A stretch of 64,000 bases of DNA from Hevea brasiliensis (GCF_030052815.1 NC_079495.1:113915795-113979794), one strand, 5' to 3'. Shown: positions 43,524 to 55,997, counted from the first letter of the stretch. Notes: a model not told the origin generated them from the sequence alone. A program made the numbers and translations.

Positions 43524-45439
43524 TGTAACATCCTCACTTTAGCTAGTCCATACAGTCTACTGTTCCGATGACCAATGTCGGTCCAAGTAGCTAGAATATT
43601 TGAAATTATAATTAGACTAGAGTGAGGAGTTATAAATAAACCAAATAATGATTAGAAAAATCAAGGAAAATTTTTAGGAATGAAATGCATTAAGGTTAAA
43701 CGAGCCGAAACCCCAGTGATGAGTAACCCGAAGGGGAAGTGACAGTGAAGGCCGTTAGCAACCCTAGACTCGGGGAAAACTTTATGAAATAATTTTTGAG
43801 ACCTCAGGAAAAGGATTATTAGGATTCCAATAACAATAAAATATTAAGAAAATACAAGAAAAATTTAATCAATCGATACACATAATTTTAGCTCGTTAAG
43901 TCAAATTGAGGGCATTTTGGTCATTTTGTCTTCAGAGATGATTTTTGACCAACTTGTCCATTTATGTAAGTGAATTATATGACATAAAATATGAACAAAT
44001 AAGGATGAAAAATTTATTAAAAATGAATAGTAAGAGAAAGAAAAGAAAATGAAAATAAATGGGATTTATTACCTAATGTAAGCATGAGGTAATTAAATTC
44101 TATGGCCAATCAAATTAAAGAAATGCAATTATAATACATAAAAAAAAAGAGGAAAAGAGGTTAGAAATTCTAGAAAAACCAGCAGCCATTCTCTTCTTCT
44201 TTAAGCCGCACCATACTCTCTCCCTCACTCCTCCATTTTCAAGTTAACCATGCTTCATTTCCTTAGTCTTCTCTCAACAAAACCCTAACTTGGCAACATA
44301 AAACCTTAGTATTTCATCTTGGTGAAGCTTTTGGAAGCAAAAAGAAGTGACAAAAAAGAGCTTTTGCAAGCTTGAAAAGTGACTCCATTAGAGATTAGTG
44401 ACTAAATTTGTTTTCTTTCTTTAAATTCAAGTGGAAATAGTAGAATTAGTGGATATTTACAAACAAATTTAAATAAAATCATAAGCATACCTTCCCCAAT
44501 ATTTTTGGTAGCCTTGAACTTGGTAGGGTTTGGAGGATTTCATGGAATTAAAATGGTATTGTGGCTGCCCTTTAACACTAATCTATTATTAGGATAATGA
44601 AAGGTAAGTGAATGCATGATTTGAGATGGTTGAGTTAGCCTTTGGGTATGAAATTGAGACTTTGATCATATAATGTTGAAAGTAAGTTTTAATAGTCAAT
44701 TAATGACCATTTGGTTATGTGTGAATAAGAAATGAAGTAGTTTGTTTAGTGGAAATTGAAGTTAGTGTTGCTGCCCTTGGTGACCTACAGGACTGGGTGT
44801 GAGTCCAGTAGATTTGGGCAGCTATAACTGGAGTTGTGTAGGTTCAATTGGTGCAAGGCCAGTAGGAGATGAAACTAGACACATAATGGCACAACTTTGA
44901 TGAAGAAACCCCGCCCAGAAAACCAAACTAAGTTGACTTAAAAATTACCCTAATCCGGGTGACCAGCATTCTGCCTAAGCAAAATGACCAAAATGAATAG
45001 TGTTTATTCATTTGGTCATAACTCAGTGTAGAAAGATCCAATTGACCTTAAATTTGACCAGCAGAAAGCTGAGATATAGACTTACAACTTTCATGAAAAA
45101 ACTTAACCCAAATTTTGACTATAACATGTTTAAAAAGTGACCTGCGGTCACTGCACAAAACACTATAGATTTGGTTAGTCCAGAAAAACTGGAAAGTTTA
45201 TAATCCGGCCAGTTATGGTTTTTAGGCCATAACTTAAGCTAAAAAACTCCAAATGGAGTGATTCAAAAAAAGAAATATAACTAGACACAATAAGGAACAA
45301 CTTTTATGTTGACAACTTTGCCAAATTCCCACTGTAAAAATGACCAATGGAATAGTAAACACAAGGTTTGAAATCTGAAAATTTTGAACAACTAACACTA
45401 AGCTTAGAAATGGTATTAGCAACCAATACCAACAACTTT
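43524..45439 (+). repeat. Element E: LTR fragment related to element A
   Basis: It starts TGTAACATCCTCAC and follows the LTR of element A in order (GTCCATA, CTACTGTTCCGATGACC, ACTAGAGTGAGGAGTTATA, ATAAACCAAATAATGA). It also has the CCAAT-bearing U3-like part near 44100 and three degenerate modules (44829-44911, 44995-45105, 45205-45315). It is cut by element F at the point matching about 3535 in element A, so about 1.9 kb of LTR is present. Its internal region, if any, lies beyond the window. I see no gene in it. Confidence 0.82.
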
Positions 45440-47829
45440 TGTCACATCCCCACTGTACATGTTCTGTATGTTCTGTTGCTTCAGTGACCTAATATCAGTC
45501 CGGAAAAGTCAGGATGTTTGGAACTATACTTCGGTGATAGTGAACAGACACATAATGATGAAATAAATAAAAAGAAAATACAAGAAAAATGAAAAGAAAA
45601 ATGAAAGAGAGAAAATGAAACTAGGTTAAACGAGTCGACACCGTAGCGATGGGTAATCGCACCAGGAAGTTACGGCGAAGGCCGTTACCGACCCCAGGAC
45701 CATGGGGAACCCTCGGAATTAAATTTCGAGACATAAGTAAAGGTTTATTGAAATGTAATTAATACTAGAAATATCAAAGAAAAATTAATAAATTAGTATA
45801 AGGAAAAACAAAAGATTGAGAAACAGATAAAAATCGGTGTTACTGAAAATTCGGGAATACAACCAGAAGAGGGGCATTTTGGTCATTTGACAACTAGAGT
45901 TGCCTTTTGACCTTAATATCCATTAAAAATAAATGATATTACACTTTAGAAATGTCATGAAAAATTAAATTGTGATATATTATGTAAATAGAAAAAAAAT
46001 GAGATAAATGAGCAAATAAGGAAACTTGGAATAATTAAACATTAAAAATAAGATTAGTGCTCCACTAACTCCTAACTTGGGAGACATATTGGACCTTGGG
46101 ATAGCAGATTCCATTCATTGTCATCTTCTTCTTCAACCTCACTCTCACTTGCCCAAATGAATCCTCCATGAAAGCTCCATTGCCGGCCCACATGCAAAGC
46201 TCCATTCTTCCATTTTCATGCCATAATTCTTATAATTTCTTTCATTAAACTTGGTCCACACCTCTTGGGCAAATTATAGGGAACAAAAAGGAAGAGATTT
46301 GGTGAAGTTTTAACAAGCTCCAACAGTTGTAAGTGTCCAAATCATCTCCCTTGCTTTAGTAAACCTTGTGTTTAGGTTTAGATGAGTAATTTGGTGAAGA
46401 GAAAGGAAGGAAATATTGAGATATGAACTTGTCCATTTTCAGCAGCCATAAAATTTTGTTGTGTTTGAGTTTTTCTTACCTCTAATGGATGGGAATTAAG
46501 GTTGATTAACTCAAATAGAAGTTGTAGTAGGTTAATGTCCAAGTATGTGCATGTTAGTGTTTGAATTGAGGGTTTGAAAATGGGACTTTGATACCATGGT
46601 AAACTGCCATGTTTGGTAGCCTATAATGTTATGAAATTGTATGTGATTTTATATAATATATTGATGAGATGTGATGGTGTTAAATTATGGGCAACATGTG
46701 TAGTTGCCATGGAAGTATAAGTGTAATATTGGTATTGAGGTATGTTGAATTTCAGTGGAAGTAAATGTTGAACTTAATGGTGTATTATGTGCATTGAGCA
46801 CTTGAGTGTTCTGCCCAAAATGCTTCCTAGAATTGTGTACAATATATATAGAAGTGCCATGATTGAATATTGAAGTATTGGGATGAGAAGGATTGTCAAA
46901 ATTGGAAGTGTAATATTCAAATGCAGGTTGTGTGTGTTGGCAGTACCTAAATTAGGTTATAAGTGCAAAACTATGAACCCAATTGGCATGAGGCCAATGG
47001 GGGATGAAACTAGACACCAAATAGGCCAACTTTCATGTAGAAATATTGCCAAAATTCTGCCTAAAAACTGACCTTAAAAATGACCAAATCCGAAATTGGT
47101 AAGTGCAAGCCCAGATTTTTGACCATATGAACAGTAGTCATTAGGATGATCATAACTCACTCAAAACAAGTCCAAATGACCTGAAATTTTTACCATGGAT
47201 AGTATAGACATAGAGCTACAATTCTTATGAAGACACCAAAGCCCAAAAATGGCCAGAACCAAGTTAAATAGCTTGCACAAATTCAAATACCAAAACTGCT
47301 AGAACTAAATGTGACTTAAAATTGACCAAATTTTGCACTAAAGGTGCAATTTGTCCAACTTTAGTAAATTGACCATATCTTGGTCTATACAACTCAGAAT
47401 GACCTAAAATTTGTGTCAAAAGTTTAATAAGACATAGAGCTACAATTTTTCTTCTTTGACCAGAAGCTAAAAACTAAGAGAAATAGGACATTAAGCTAGA
47501 CCAATCTAGCACACTAAAACTGAAAATTTGACATTTATATACAATGATGCTTGAAGCAATTTGGCAATGAATGCCAACTTGTAAAAATGGTAAATTGCAC
47601 TATATTGGCATCATATTGAATTACAAATTGTGACATGTGGATGCTAGAATCAACTTATCCATAGTACCTAAAAAGGTCAACATTTACAGTGACTTGTGAA
47701 TTACATGATAACTAGTACACTCTAAAAATTAAAGAATTAAACAATTAATTTATAATGTGCCATAGTTTGCCTAGTTGACTAGTTTGGATAGGTCGGCATG
47801 CTAATAAGATTCTGACAGCTATTCTATAA

Positions 47830-47959
47830 ATGGCTTTATGCCATACTGTGTTTTTACGGCATATTATGCCGCACTGTGACTTTAATAGCTTACGGCTATA
47901 CGTATTGTGTTATTATACTTGGCTTATCGCCAGATTGACTATATGGCTTTTTAGCCGTA
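47830..47959 (+). repeat. Array of five mini-hairpins in the LTR of element F
   Basis: In order: ATGGC-tttat-GCCAT (47830-47844), CGGCAT-att-ATGCCG (47857-47871), ATAGC-ttacg-GCTAT (47885-47899), TGGC-ttatc-GCCA (47920-47932) and TATGGCT-tttt-AGCCGTA with one G-T pair (47942-47959). Spacing is about 25-35 nt. Stem bases differ between units while pairing is kept. Confidence 0.65.
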
Positions 47960-48125
47960 CTGTTTGCATACCGGGAGACACTTTGTAACCGATAGTGTGA
48001 CAGCCCGAGGTACTAAGTACCCAGTGCTAGTATATCTGTTTATCCAGTCTGGTCAGTGTATAGGCTATGCGAGCAGTTAATTTAAGTACTACTAAATTCA
48101 AATAGTTAAATTCAGTTTATTGACA

Positions 48126-48130
48126 TACAG
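48126..48130. repeat. Left target-site duplication of element G
   Basis: tacag, identical to 60332-60336. Confidence 0.95.
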
Positions 48131-48755
48131 TGTCACACCCTACCCCTCTGTAAGGCATAACATGATCCCATAGTATATCTAATGAATTACCAACTCTGTC
48201 TACTGATAACCCATTAAATACACTACAAGGAATTTTAAAAACTTTTCTTACTTCTTTTACAGTGGTGAGCACTATTTACAGGTATTAAAAACCTTTTTGA
48301 ATTGTAGTGATAGAACTAACATATTTGAATTATTTGGAATTTCTGTAAAAATTTTGGCAGAGTGCCATCTGTATTTTGGATAAAACAGTTCTTCAAAAAA
48401 CCTGTAAAAAGCACTTCAATATTTTTCCAAATATCAACTTCAACATATTTCTCAACACAACATATTTATCAGCTTAAATCCACAGTGATTTTTCAAAGAC
48501 TGAGATAAAAGAAATATAATACAATTTTTACAAGTCAGAATAACTCATAATTTACTTTACAACTTCAATGTACAATTTCAATTTACAACTGCTCAAAACT
48601 AAAAACAATATGTACATATAGTAGTCATACATTACAGTACAAAATGCAAAATGTTGGTATACTCATTATACCCGGTAATCTCTCACTGGAGGTACTAGCA
48701 GCCTAGTCTGCTGCCCTGTCTGTCTGTCTACTGCATAAAGAATAAAGCTATCATT

Positions 48756-48770
48756 TGAGACAATGTCTCA
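48756..48770 (-). repeat. Conserved LTR stem-loop next to GTGGTGC (element G)
   Basis: TGAGACA-a-TGTCTCA followed by GTGGTGCAC. It has the same flank and place as the hairpins of A, B, C and F, but an unrelated stem sequence. Confidence 0.5.
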
Positions 48771-49034
48771 GTGGTGCACAACATTAACCAAATACAATTT
48801 AAATCACAATTCATAAATCATATAAATAGTGGATACTTAAAACCATAGTAAATTTCAAGACAGTAATTGTCAACAAGAATTTAAACTCCATTTCTCAATA
48901 TCACAATAAATTTCAATAAGTCAGATCATGATTGAATTCAAAAGACAGCATATGTCAATAAGAGTTTAAATTCATTTCACAATCTCACAATACATATCAA
49001 TAAATCACACACAGTTTAATCATGTTCCAAAGTT

Positions 49035-49225
49035 CAATTCGTCCCAAAAGCCGATGGCTAATGAGGTATTCAATTCGTCCCAAAAGTCGATGACTAATGA
49101 GGAATAACATAGCTAGCTAGCAAAAATATGAGTACTCATCCAATTCGTCCTCAACAGGCACACACCTCAACACTTCAACCAGAGAGGGAATTCAATTCGT
49201 CCCACTAGACAAGCTAGCAGGGAAT
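49035..49225 (-). repeat. Tandem CAATTCGTCC hairpin units in the LTR of element G
   Basis: Two 32-nt units at 49035-49066 and 49071-49102 are identical except for two bases, and these two changes are in opposite stem positions: AGCC-gat-GGCT against AGTC-gat-GACT. Two further CAATTCGTCC units start near 49140 and 49193; the last folds as CCCACTAG ... CTAGCAGGG. The right LTR has the same set from about 57539, with CATCC in place of CGTCC in one unit. Confidence 0.7.
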
Positions 49226-51774
49226 ACAATCAATATACATGATAGCTATGGTTTCAAACCATTTCCAATACTTTTCAATCAATAAGTATCCATCAATATC
49301 ATTCAAATAATTTCTCACAGTTTTCAAATCATTTACAATGTTTTTCAAGCAATAAATATCCATTCAAACACATTTCCACAATTTAAAACAATAATGTACA
49401 ATTAGTCATAATTCATTTCAATGGAAATATTCAAAGAAATAGTTGTTGTGCACAAACCTCTGATAATTGTCTCTTGGTCTGGACTCAGTGTTTCCTTCCC
49501 TTTTCCTGAGTCTTTGGTAACTGAGAAACACAATTTGAAGTGTTTCAGTACTAAATTAAACTATCTCTGTCGATGATGCTTGATAAGTAATTCACTGAAA
49601 GCTATTATCTGCTTAATCACCTAATACATCGACCCTCGATGCGTTCTAGGTAAATTAGGTTTTAGTGTCACTAATATGTCACATTCGATAGTGTTTTAGG
49701 GTTGGTACACGTTACCAATTTCATTTCCTTGTTTAGTGCATTTTATTGCAACTTGCTGGATTCCGGTATACTAGTTTGACCTAGTCGGAAGACCTAGTTC
49801 CCTCGGTTTTTGGGTTTCGGTCAAAACCACAAACTTGTAGATCTATGTCTTATGGAATGCGGGGCAAAATTTTAGGTCATTCTGAGTTATGTAGACCAAG
49901 TTATGGTCATTTTACTATTGCTGGTCAAATGGCATCAAATTTGGTCAACTTTGGTTCGGCCAGTTTTTGGACCCGAACTTGTGCAAGCTGTTTGACTTGC
50001 TTATGGTCATTTTTGGGCTTTGATGTCTTCATGAGACTTGTAGGTATGGGTCTTAACTATTCATGGTTAAAATTTCAGGTTAATTGGACCTGTTTTGAGT
50101 GAGTTATGGCCTAAACACTAACTGCTGCCCAATTGGTAAATTTTCAGGTCTCAATTGTACTTAATCCGGATTTGGTCATTTTTCAAGTCACCTTGCAAGC
50201 AGAATTTTGGTATGTTTCCTTCATGAAAGTTGGCACATTTTGTGCCTAGTTTCACCTCCAATTGGTCTCATACCAATTGGAGTTACACATTTAAAGTTAT
50301 ACGCTAAAATGCATACTGCCCTTAAATACATTACATAAACATGTATCAATTACACATTTGCCTTGCTACAAGTCCACTTCTCTTACTAATTCTGTTTTGG
50401 TACATTACCAAAACCATATACCACCTTACCTTAAAGTCATTTTGGGCAGAATACAAATATCTTCAACGCACTAAATGAAACTCTAATTCACAAAGTCCAA
50501 ATACAACCACATATACACATAAATATTTCTAATTCTTACATACACTTTACACAACCAATTTACATACATATTCATCAATCCTCAATATCACAATTTATCC
50601 AATATCTCCATGAATTCAAACATTCATTAAGGAGTCCCAAAGCTACCGAAATGCTCCACTTTGCCAAAGTTTCACATAACTTCCTCCACTTCAATTTCAA
50701 ACGCACAATCACTACATATACATGGAATTAACTTACTAGGACATTAAATCACCCTACTCAACATAAATTCTCATCAAATATATGTATGAATATTTCATTA
50801 AACATACAACTCCATGGCTGTCCAAAATTTTCTTCACAAATCAAACACCCATAACATGTATACAAAGTTTAACAAAGCAATATTCAAAAATACAAACTTA
50901 CCTATGGTTGGGACTTGTTAAACCTTCACTAAACTTCTTGATTTTAGTATCAAACTCTTCCTTATGATGTGGAGATAAAACTTAATGAAGCCACTTTGGT
51001 GTTTGGAAGTGAAATGAGGGGGTTAATGGAGCTTGAAGGCAAAACGGCAATGGAGTTTTCCAATCTTCTCAATTCGGCATGGATGAGAGGATTTGGAGAA
51101 GATGAAGTGCAGATTGTGTAATGGACTTACACCTGCCCCATTTAGCTTTTAATTTATTCTTTAGTGGTCCACTTACACAAATAAATCATATTATATGTTT
51201 AACTCCCATTTATTCCACATTAAACCCTTAATTTTTGTTATTTACTTTAGATACCACCAATTTAATTTTTCATTATATTTTCCAAGTGTAATATTATTTA
51301 TTTTTAATGGAAATTTAGGTCAAAAGACAACTCGGGATGTCAAATGACTACAATGCCCTCGTTCGGGTTACATTCCCGATTTTTCGGTAACACCGGGTTT
51401 TGTCCGTTTTTCGATTTCTCACTTTTCTTTGTACTAATTAATTAATTTTTTTTTTTGATATTTATACTTCAATAGGGGTCTATTTAAGTCCTAAAAATAT
51501 TTTCCAGGGTTCCCCGCGGTCCAGGGCTAGTCAACGGTCCACGCCGTGACTTCCCGGTGCGGTCACCCATCGCTAGGGTTCTCGGCTCGCTTAACTTGGT
51601 TACATTTCTTTGCTATTATTTTTCCTTTGTTTTTCTTGTGTTTTCTTTTCTTGTATTTCATTATTTTATGTCTCCTCACTCATAACGAAGTGTAGTTCTA
51701 GGCATCCTAGCTGTCCGGACAACACTGATCACCGGAACAGTAGAACGCACTACGGAACATAGGGGTGTTACAAT

Positions 51775-51787
51775 TCTCCCCCCCTTA
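51775..51787 (-). other. Purine tract of element G
   Basis: The - strand reads TAAGGGGGGAGAA, one or two bases from the LTR start TGTAACACC. It is nearly the same as in element B. Confidence 0.85.
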
Positions 51788-51832
51788 AATAAATTTCGTC
51801 TCGAAATTTTACCTGGCATTGTCTCTGAACAG

Positions 51833-52549
51833 CTATGGGTGCTTTCTCCTCATATCCTCTTCACGTTCCCAAGTAGCTTCCTGGCTTGAATGATGGTTGC
51901 ACAGCACTTTAACCAAGTGCATATGTTTGTTCCTCAGCTGTTTCACCTCATAAGCCAGAATTTTTATGGGTTCTTCCTCATATGAGAGGTCTGGATTTAC
52001 TTTAATCTCTTCAACTGATAGTACATGAGATGGGTCAGATATGTACCTCCTTAACATGGACACATGGAAGACACTGTGTATCCTTGCTAGCTCTGGAGTT
52101 AATGCCAACCAATATGCCAAAGGACCCACTCTTTCTAGAACCTCATATGGTCCAATGAAACGAGGACTCAGTTTCCCCTTCCTGCCAAATCTCATAATCC
52201 TCTTCCAAGGAGAAACTTTGAGGAATACCTTATCACCCACTGCATATTCAATATCTCTTCTTTTCAAATCAACATAGGACTTCTGACGATCTGATGCAGC
52301 CTTGAGTCTGTCTCTAATCAATCTCATCTTTTCCTCTGTCTGCTGAACAATTTCTGGTCCAATCATCTTCCTCTCACCTACTTCATCCCAACATAAGGGA
52401 GTTCTGCACTTCCTGCCATACAATGCTTCATATGGAAGCATCCCAATGCTTGATTGGTAGCTATTGTTATAAGCAAACTCAATCAAAGGCAAGTGTGTAT
52501 CCCAACTACCTTCAAATTCAATCACACAAGCCCGTAGCATATCCTCCAA
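51833..52549 (-). pseudogene. Element G pol: integrase C-terminus and chromodomain
   Basis: 238 open codons on the - strand: [98 protein letters not shown] and the chromodomain tail LVKVLCNHHSSQEATWERE, ending at a stop near 51833. V-I-Q-I-L-E-D-M-L is continuous here, without the intron-like segment of A and C. Confidence 0.87.
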
Positions 52550-53231
52550 TATCTGAATAACCCTCTCGGGTGGCCATGCATGCGTGGGTGGAATCTTTGT
52601 CTTTGAAGTTCAATCTAGTTCCTAGGGCTCTCTGAAGACTATCCCAGAATCTTGAAGTGAACCTAGGATCTCTGTCAGACACAATTGATACTGGCACTCC
52701 ATGCAGTTTTACAATCTCATATATGTATAATCTGGCCAATCTTTCCAGGCTATAGTCCATCCAAACTGGCAAAAAGTGAGCAGACTTGGTCAATCTATCA
52801 ACTATAACCCATACTGCATCATTACTACTCTGTGTCCTTGGAAGTCCTGTAACAAAATCCATAGTTATTCTTTCCCATTTCCACCCTGGTACTGACAAAG
52901 GATGTAACAAACCAACTGGAACTTAATGTTCTGCCTTTACTTGCTGACAAGTTAGGCATTTGGAAACAAATTCAGCTATATCTCTCTTCATGCCCATCCA
53001 CCAGTAATGCTCTTTCAGCCCTCTGTACATTTTAGTTCCACCGGGGTGCATAGCAAATGGAGACTCATGTGCTTCTTTCATAATGATCTGTCTCAATTCA
53101 GTATCATTAGGAACACACATTCTGCCCTGATGTAGCAATAAACCATCATCCCTCACAGAGAATTCAGGTTTCTTGCCCTGCTGGACTTCTTTCAGTAGCT
53201 TCTGATATTTTTCATCACTCTGAGCAGCCAT
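52518..53231 (-). pseudogene. Element G pol: integrase zinc-binding and catalytic core
   Basis: On the - strand from 53231: IIMKEAHESPFAMHPGGTKM (His pair) and [14 protein letters not shown] (Cys pair), all four zinc ligands kept. One stop follows, then from 52910 the core with [13 protein letters not shown] (first Asp), [15 protein letters not shown] and [15 protein letters not shown] (second Asp). A deletion and frameshift near 52600 then removes part of the [13 protein letters not shown] region. The Glu-containing PERVIQ resumes in another frame and overlaps the C-terminal stretch. Confidence 0.86.
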
Positions 53232-53329
53232 TCTGATCTAATCAATCAACACTGGCTGTACATGCCATGCAACTACTGTCTGTCCCTCATCATCAATCTC
53301 TAAACTGGCATGCTGTGCTTTCAATTCAC

Positions 53330-53750
53330 ATACCATAGACACAGGAGGAACTCTAAGACTTGCCATAGTCTTGCGACTTAAGGCGTTAGCCACCACATTT
53401 ACTTTCCCTGGCTAATAGTCTATTAAGCAATCATAATCTTTGATGAGTTCTAACCATCTCCTCTGCCTCAAATTTAATTCCTTCTGGGTGCCTAAGTACT
53501 TAAAGCTCTTGTGATCTGTGTAAATGTAGCATTTCTCTCCATACAATAAGTGTCTCCAGATCTTTAGAGCAAAAACAATAGCTGCTGGCTCCAGATCATG
53601 TGTTGGATAGTTCCTCTCATGCGGTTTCAGCTGGCGTGATGCATAAGCAATGACATTCCGATCTTGCATCAGTACACAACCTAACCCATTGTGAGAAGCA
53701 TCACTATAAACTGTGTATTCTTTACCCGGAGTAGGTAAAGTGAGGACTGA
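53330..53750 (-). pseudogene. Element G pol: RNase H
   Basis: On the - strand: [77 protein letters not shown] and [17 protein letters not shown] stop at about 53412 falls just before the PGK-VNVVANALSRK region, which is still readable to about 53340. A frameshift near 53722 joins it to RT. Confidence 0.84.
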
Positions 53751-54681
53751 GCTTGATCAAACACCTCTTCAACTCATCAAAACTTTCTTTGGCATTTATC
53801 ACCCATTGAAATTTTACATCTTTCCGAAGCAGTTTGGTCAGTGGAGAAGATAACATAGAAAACCCCTTCACAAACCGACGGTAATATCCAGCTAGACCCA
53901 GAAAACTGCGAATTTCTGTGATGTTCCTGGGTGGCTTCCAATTAAGGATAGCTTCTACCTTGCTGGAATCTACCTTGATCCCTTCAGCTGACACAACATG
54001 TCCCAAAAAGGAGATTTCTTTCAGCCAAAATTCACATTTCGACAATTTGGCGTATAGCTGTTTCTCCCTTAAGGTCTGCAGTACAATCCGCAGATGTCTA
54101 TCATGCTCCTCTGCATTCCTTGAATATATCAAAATGTCATCAATAAACACCACCACAAATTGATCAATATATGGTCTGAAGATAGTGTTCATCAGATCCA
54201 TAAAAGCAGCTGGAGCATTTGTTAACCCGAATGGCATTACTAGAAACTCATAGTGGCCATACCGAGTTCTGAAAGATGTTTTTGGAATACTCTACTCTTG
54301 CACCTTCAACTGATAATAACCAGATCGCATATCAATTTTGGAGAATACAGCTGTACCCTTCAACTGATCAAACAGATCATCAATGCGAGGCAATGGATAT
54401 CTGTTCTTTATTGTCACCTTATTCAACTGTCGGTAGTCAATGCATAAGCGGAGAGTACCATCCTTCTTCTTAACAAACAACACTGGTGCTCCCCAAGGTG
54501 ACACACTAGGGCGGATGAAGCCCTTTTCAAGTAATTCTTGTAATTGTATCTTCAACTCCTTCAACTCTGCTGGTGCCATTCTGTATGGCGTTATGGAGAT
54601 TGGATCCACACCAGGCATAACATTAATTTCAAACTCCACTTCTCTTTCCGGAGGTAATCCTGGCAATTCATCAGGAAACAC
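53722..54681 (-). pseudogene. Element G pol: reverse transcriptase
   Basis: Two open stretches. 54681-54292 has [60 protein letters not shown] and GYYQLKVQE before one stop. 54237-53722 has [20 protein letters not shown], the active site [32 protein letters not shown] and [13 protein letters not shown]. The catalytic Asp pair is intact. Confidence 0.88.
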
Positions 54682-54881
54682 ATCCGAAAGTCATGTCTGT
54701 AGGGATGTCCTTCAATCTCGACTCCCCACTTGGGTGTCTACCACATGTGCCAAGTAGGCTTCACACCCTTTACGATCATCTTTACGGCTAGTGCAATCGA
54801 AATGATGTTTGATGGCAATAAGCGCCTTTCCCCATGTATTACCACATCAGCAGATCGAGGAAGGCCAAAAGTGATCTTGAC

Positions 54882-55997
54882 CTACAGATCAATCATGGCA
54901 TGATGCCTAGCTAACCAATCCATGCCCAAGATGATATCATAATCTCTGAAGGGCATTTCAATGAAATCAAACAGGAAAGTGTGTCCTTGGATCACCAAAG
55001 GACAATCTCTATACATTCTATTAACCCTGACTTCCTGTCCTAGTGGACTTGTTACTAGCACCTCAAAGTCCATTTTTGTACATGGAACAGCAATGCAATC
55101 AATGATGCTAGCACTCACATAAGAATGGGTAGAACCCGGGTCAAATAACACAAACACATCTTGGTTAAAAGTTGAGAAGGTACCAGCTACAACGTCAGAT
55201 GTCTCTGCCTCTTCCCTCTGTCTCATTGCATACATTATGATTGGAGCACTGTCTTGCTCTGATTGTTTCACTGTGCCTTGGCTGCCTGCTGGGCTACCTC
55301 TACCCCTGCCTCTACCTCTGCTGGGTGGTTGTGAACTTCTGGTGACAGGGCTTTGAACTGACCCTTCTGCAGTAGTAGGAGGTGGTCCAACCCTGCGACT
55401 ACTGGTGCAGTCCTTAGCAAAGTGTCTTGTGCCTCCACAGTTATAACAGGCTCCAATAGCCTTGTAGCATATCCCACCATGATTTCTTCCACATGTCTCA
55501 CATTGGCGGGGAGGGTAGGAACCTTTGGTACTCTGCTGACTAGATAGGAGAGGCTTCTGTCCTGAATATCTTCCCCTACCAGATTTATTGCCACCTCTGC
55601 CATGTCCCCCATAGTTCTTCCTCTTTCCAGTAGGACCACTGGAACTCGGTTCTATAGATTTTCCCTCTTTCTCTGTCTTCTCTGATTTCTTTTTCTCAGG
55701 AGTAGCTTCAGACTCAATTCTTTCTAACTCTAGAGCTTGAGAAATAAGTTCAGAGAAGTTAGTATATTTGAAGTCGACTACTTGTAATCTGATATTGGGC
55801 TTCAAGCCAGTTTCAAACCTCTTGCATCTCTCCCTGCTGGTAGAAAGTAAACTCACTGCATAATGGCTCAGGCGGGAAAATTCTCTTTCATACTCAGCCA
55901 CTGATCTGTTTCCCTGTTTCAGACTTAGGAATTCTTGTAACTTCTGGTCTACATAAGCATCAGGGACATATTTCTGTGAATTCCCTGAGGAAGTCAT
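54882..55997 (-). pseudogene. Element G: Gag C-terminal half, zinc knuckles and protease start (371 codons open)
   Basis: On the - strand: YVPDAYVDQKLQEFLSLKQG, VAEYEREFSRLSHYAVS and RCKRFETGLKPNIRL (Gag core), a Lys/Glu-rich linker, then knuckles CETCGRNHGGIC and CYNCGGTRHFAKDC, both intact. A Gln/Pro/Gly-rich linker leads to QREEAETSDVVAGTFS, the protease loop [15 protein letters not shown] and YDIILGMDWLARHHA, ending at a stop near 54882. Between here and RT (54682-54881) the linker is frameshifted. Confidence 0.88.

Larger units (their letters stand above)
45440..48130 (+). repeat. Element F 5' LTR, first segment
   Basis: It starts TGTCACATCCCCAC and contains a pyrimidine-rich leader near 46080-46200, three degenerate modules (46977-47044, 47126-47237, 47365-47460) and five tandem hairpins (47830-47959). 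It ends at the target of element G. Short open frames here have no coding signature. Confidence 0.88.
48131..51772 (-). repeat. Element G 3' LTR (left copy)
   Basis: The partner of 56636-60331. Contains the stem-loop at 48756-48770, the tandem hairpin units at 49035-49225 and AT-rich stretches; the frame at 49845-50102 is repeated in the other LTR and is not a gene. Confidence 0.94.

Noticed and set aside
43524..45439. Element E as a solo LTR or complete element
   Set aside because: Only its first 1.9 kb is seen before F; the rest lies beyond the window, so neither can be decided.
49035..49225. CRISPR-like direct repeats with spacers
   Set aside because: The units are inside a plant retrotransposon LTR, spaced by only 4 nt in the first pair, and not followed by any array or cas gene.
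49845..50102. Open frame of 85 codons in the left LTR of G, and its partner at 58408-58617
   Set aside because: LTR sequence, not preserved in frame between the two copies, with no recognisable domain.
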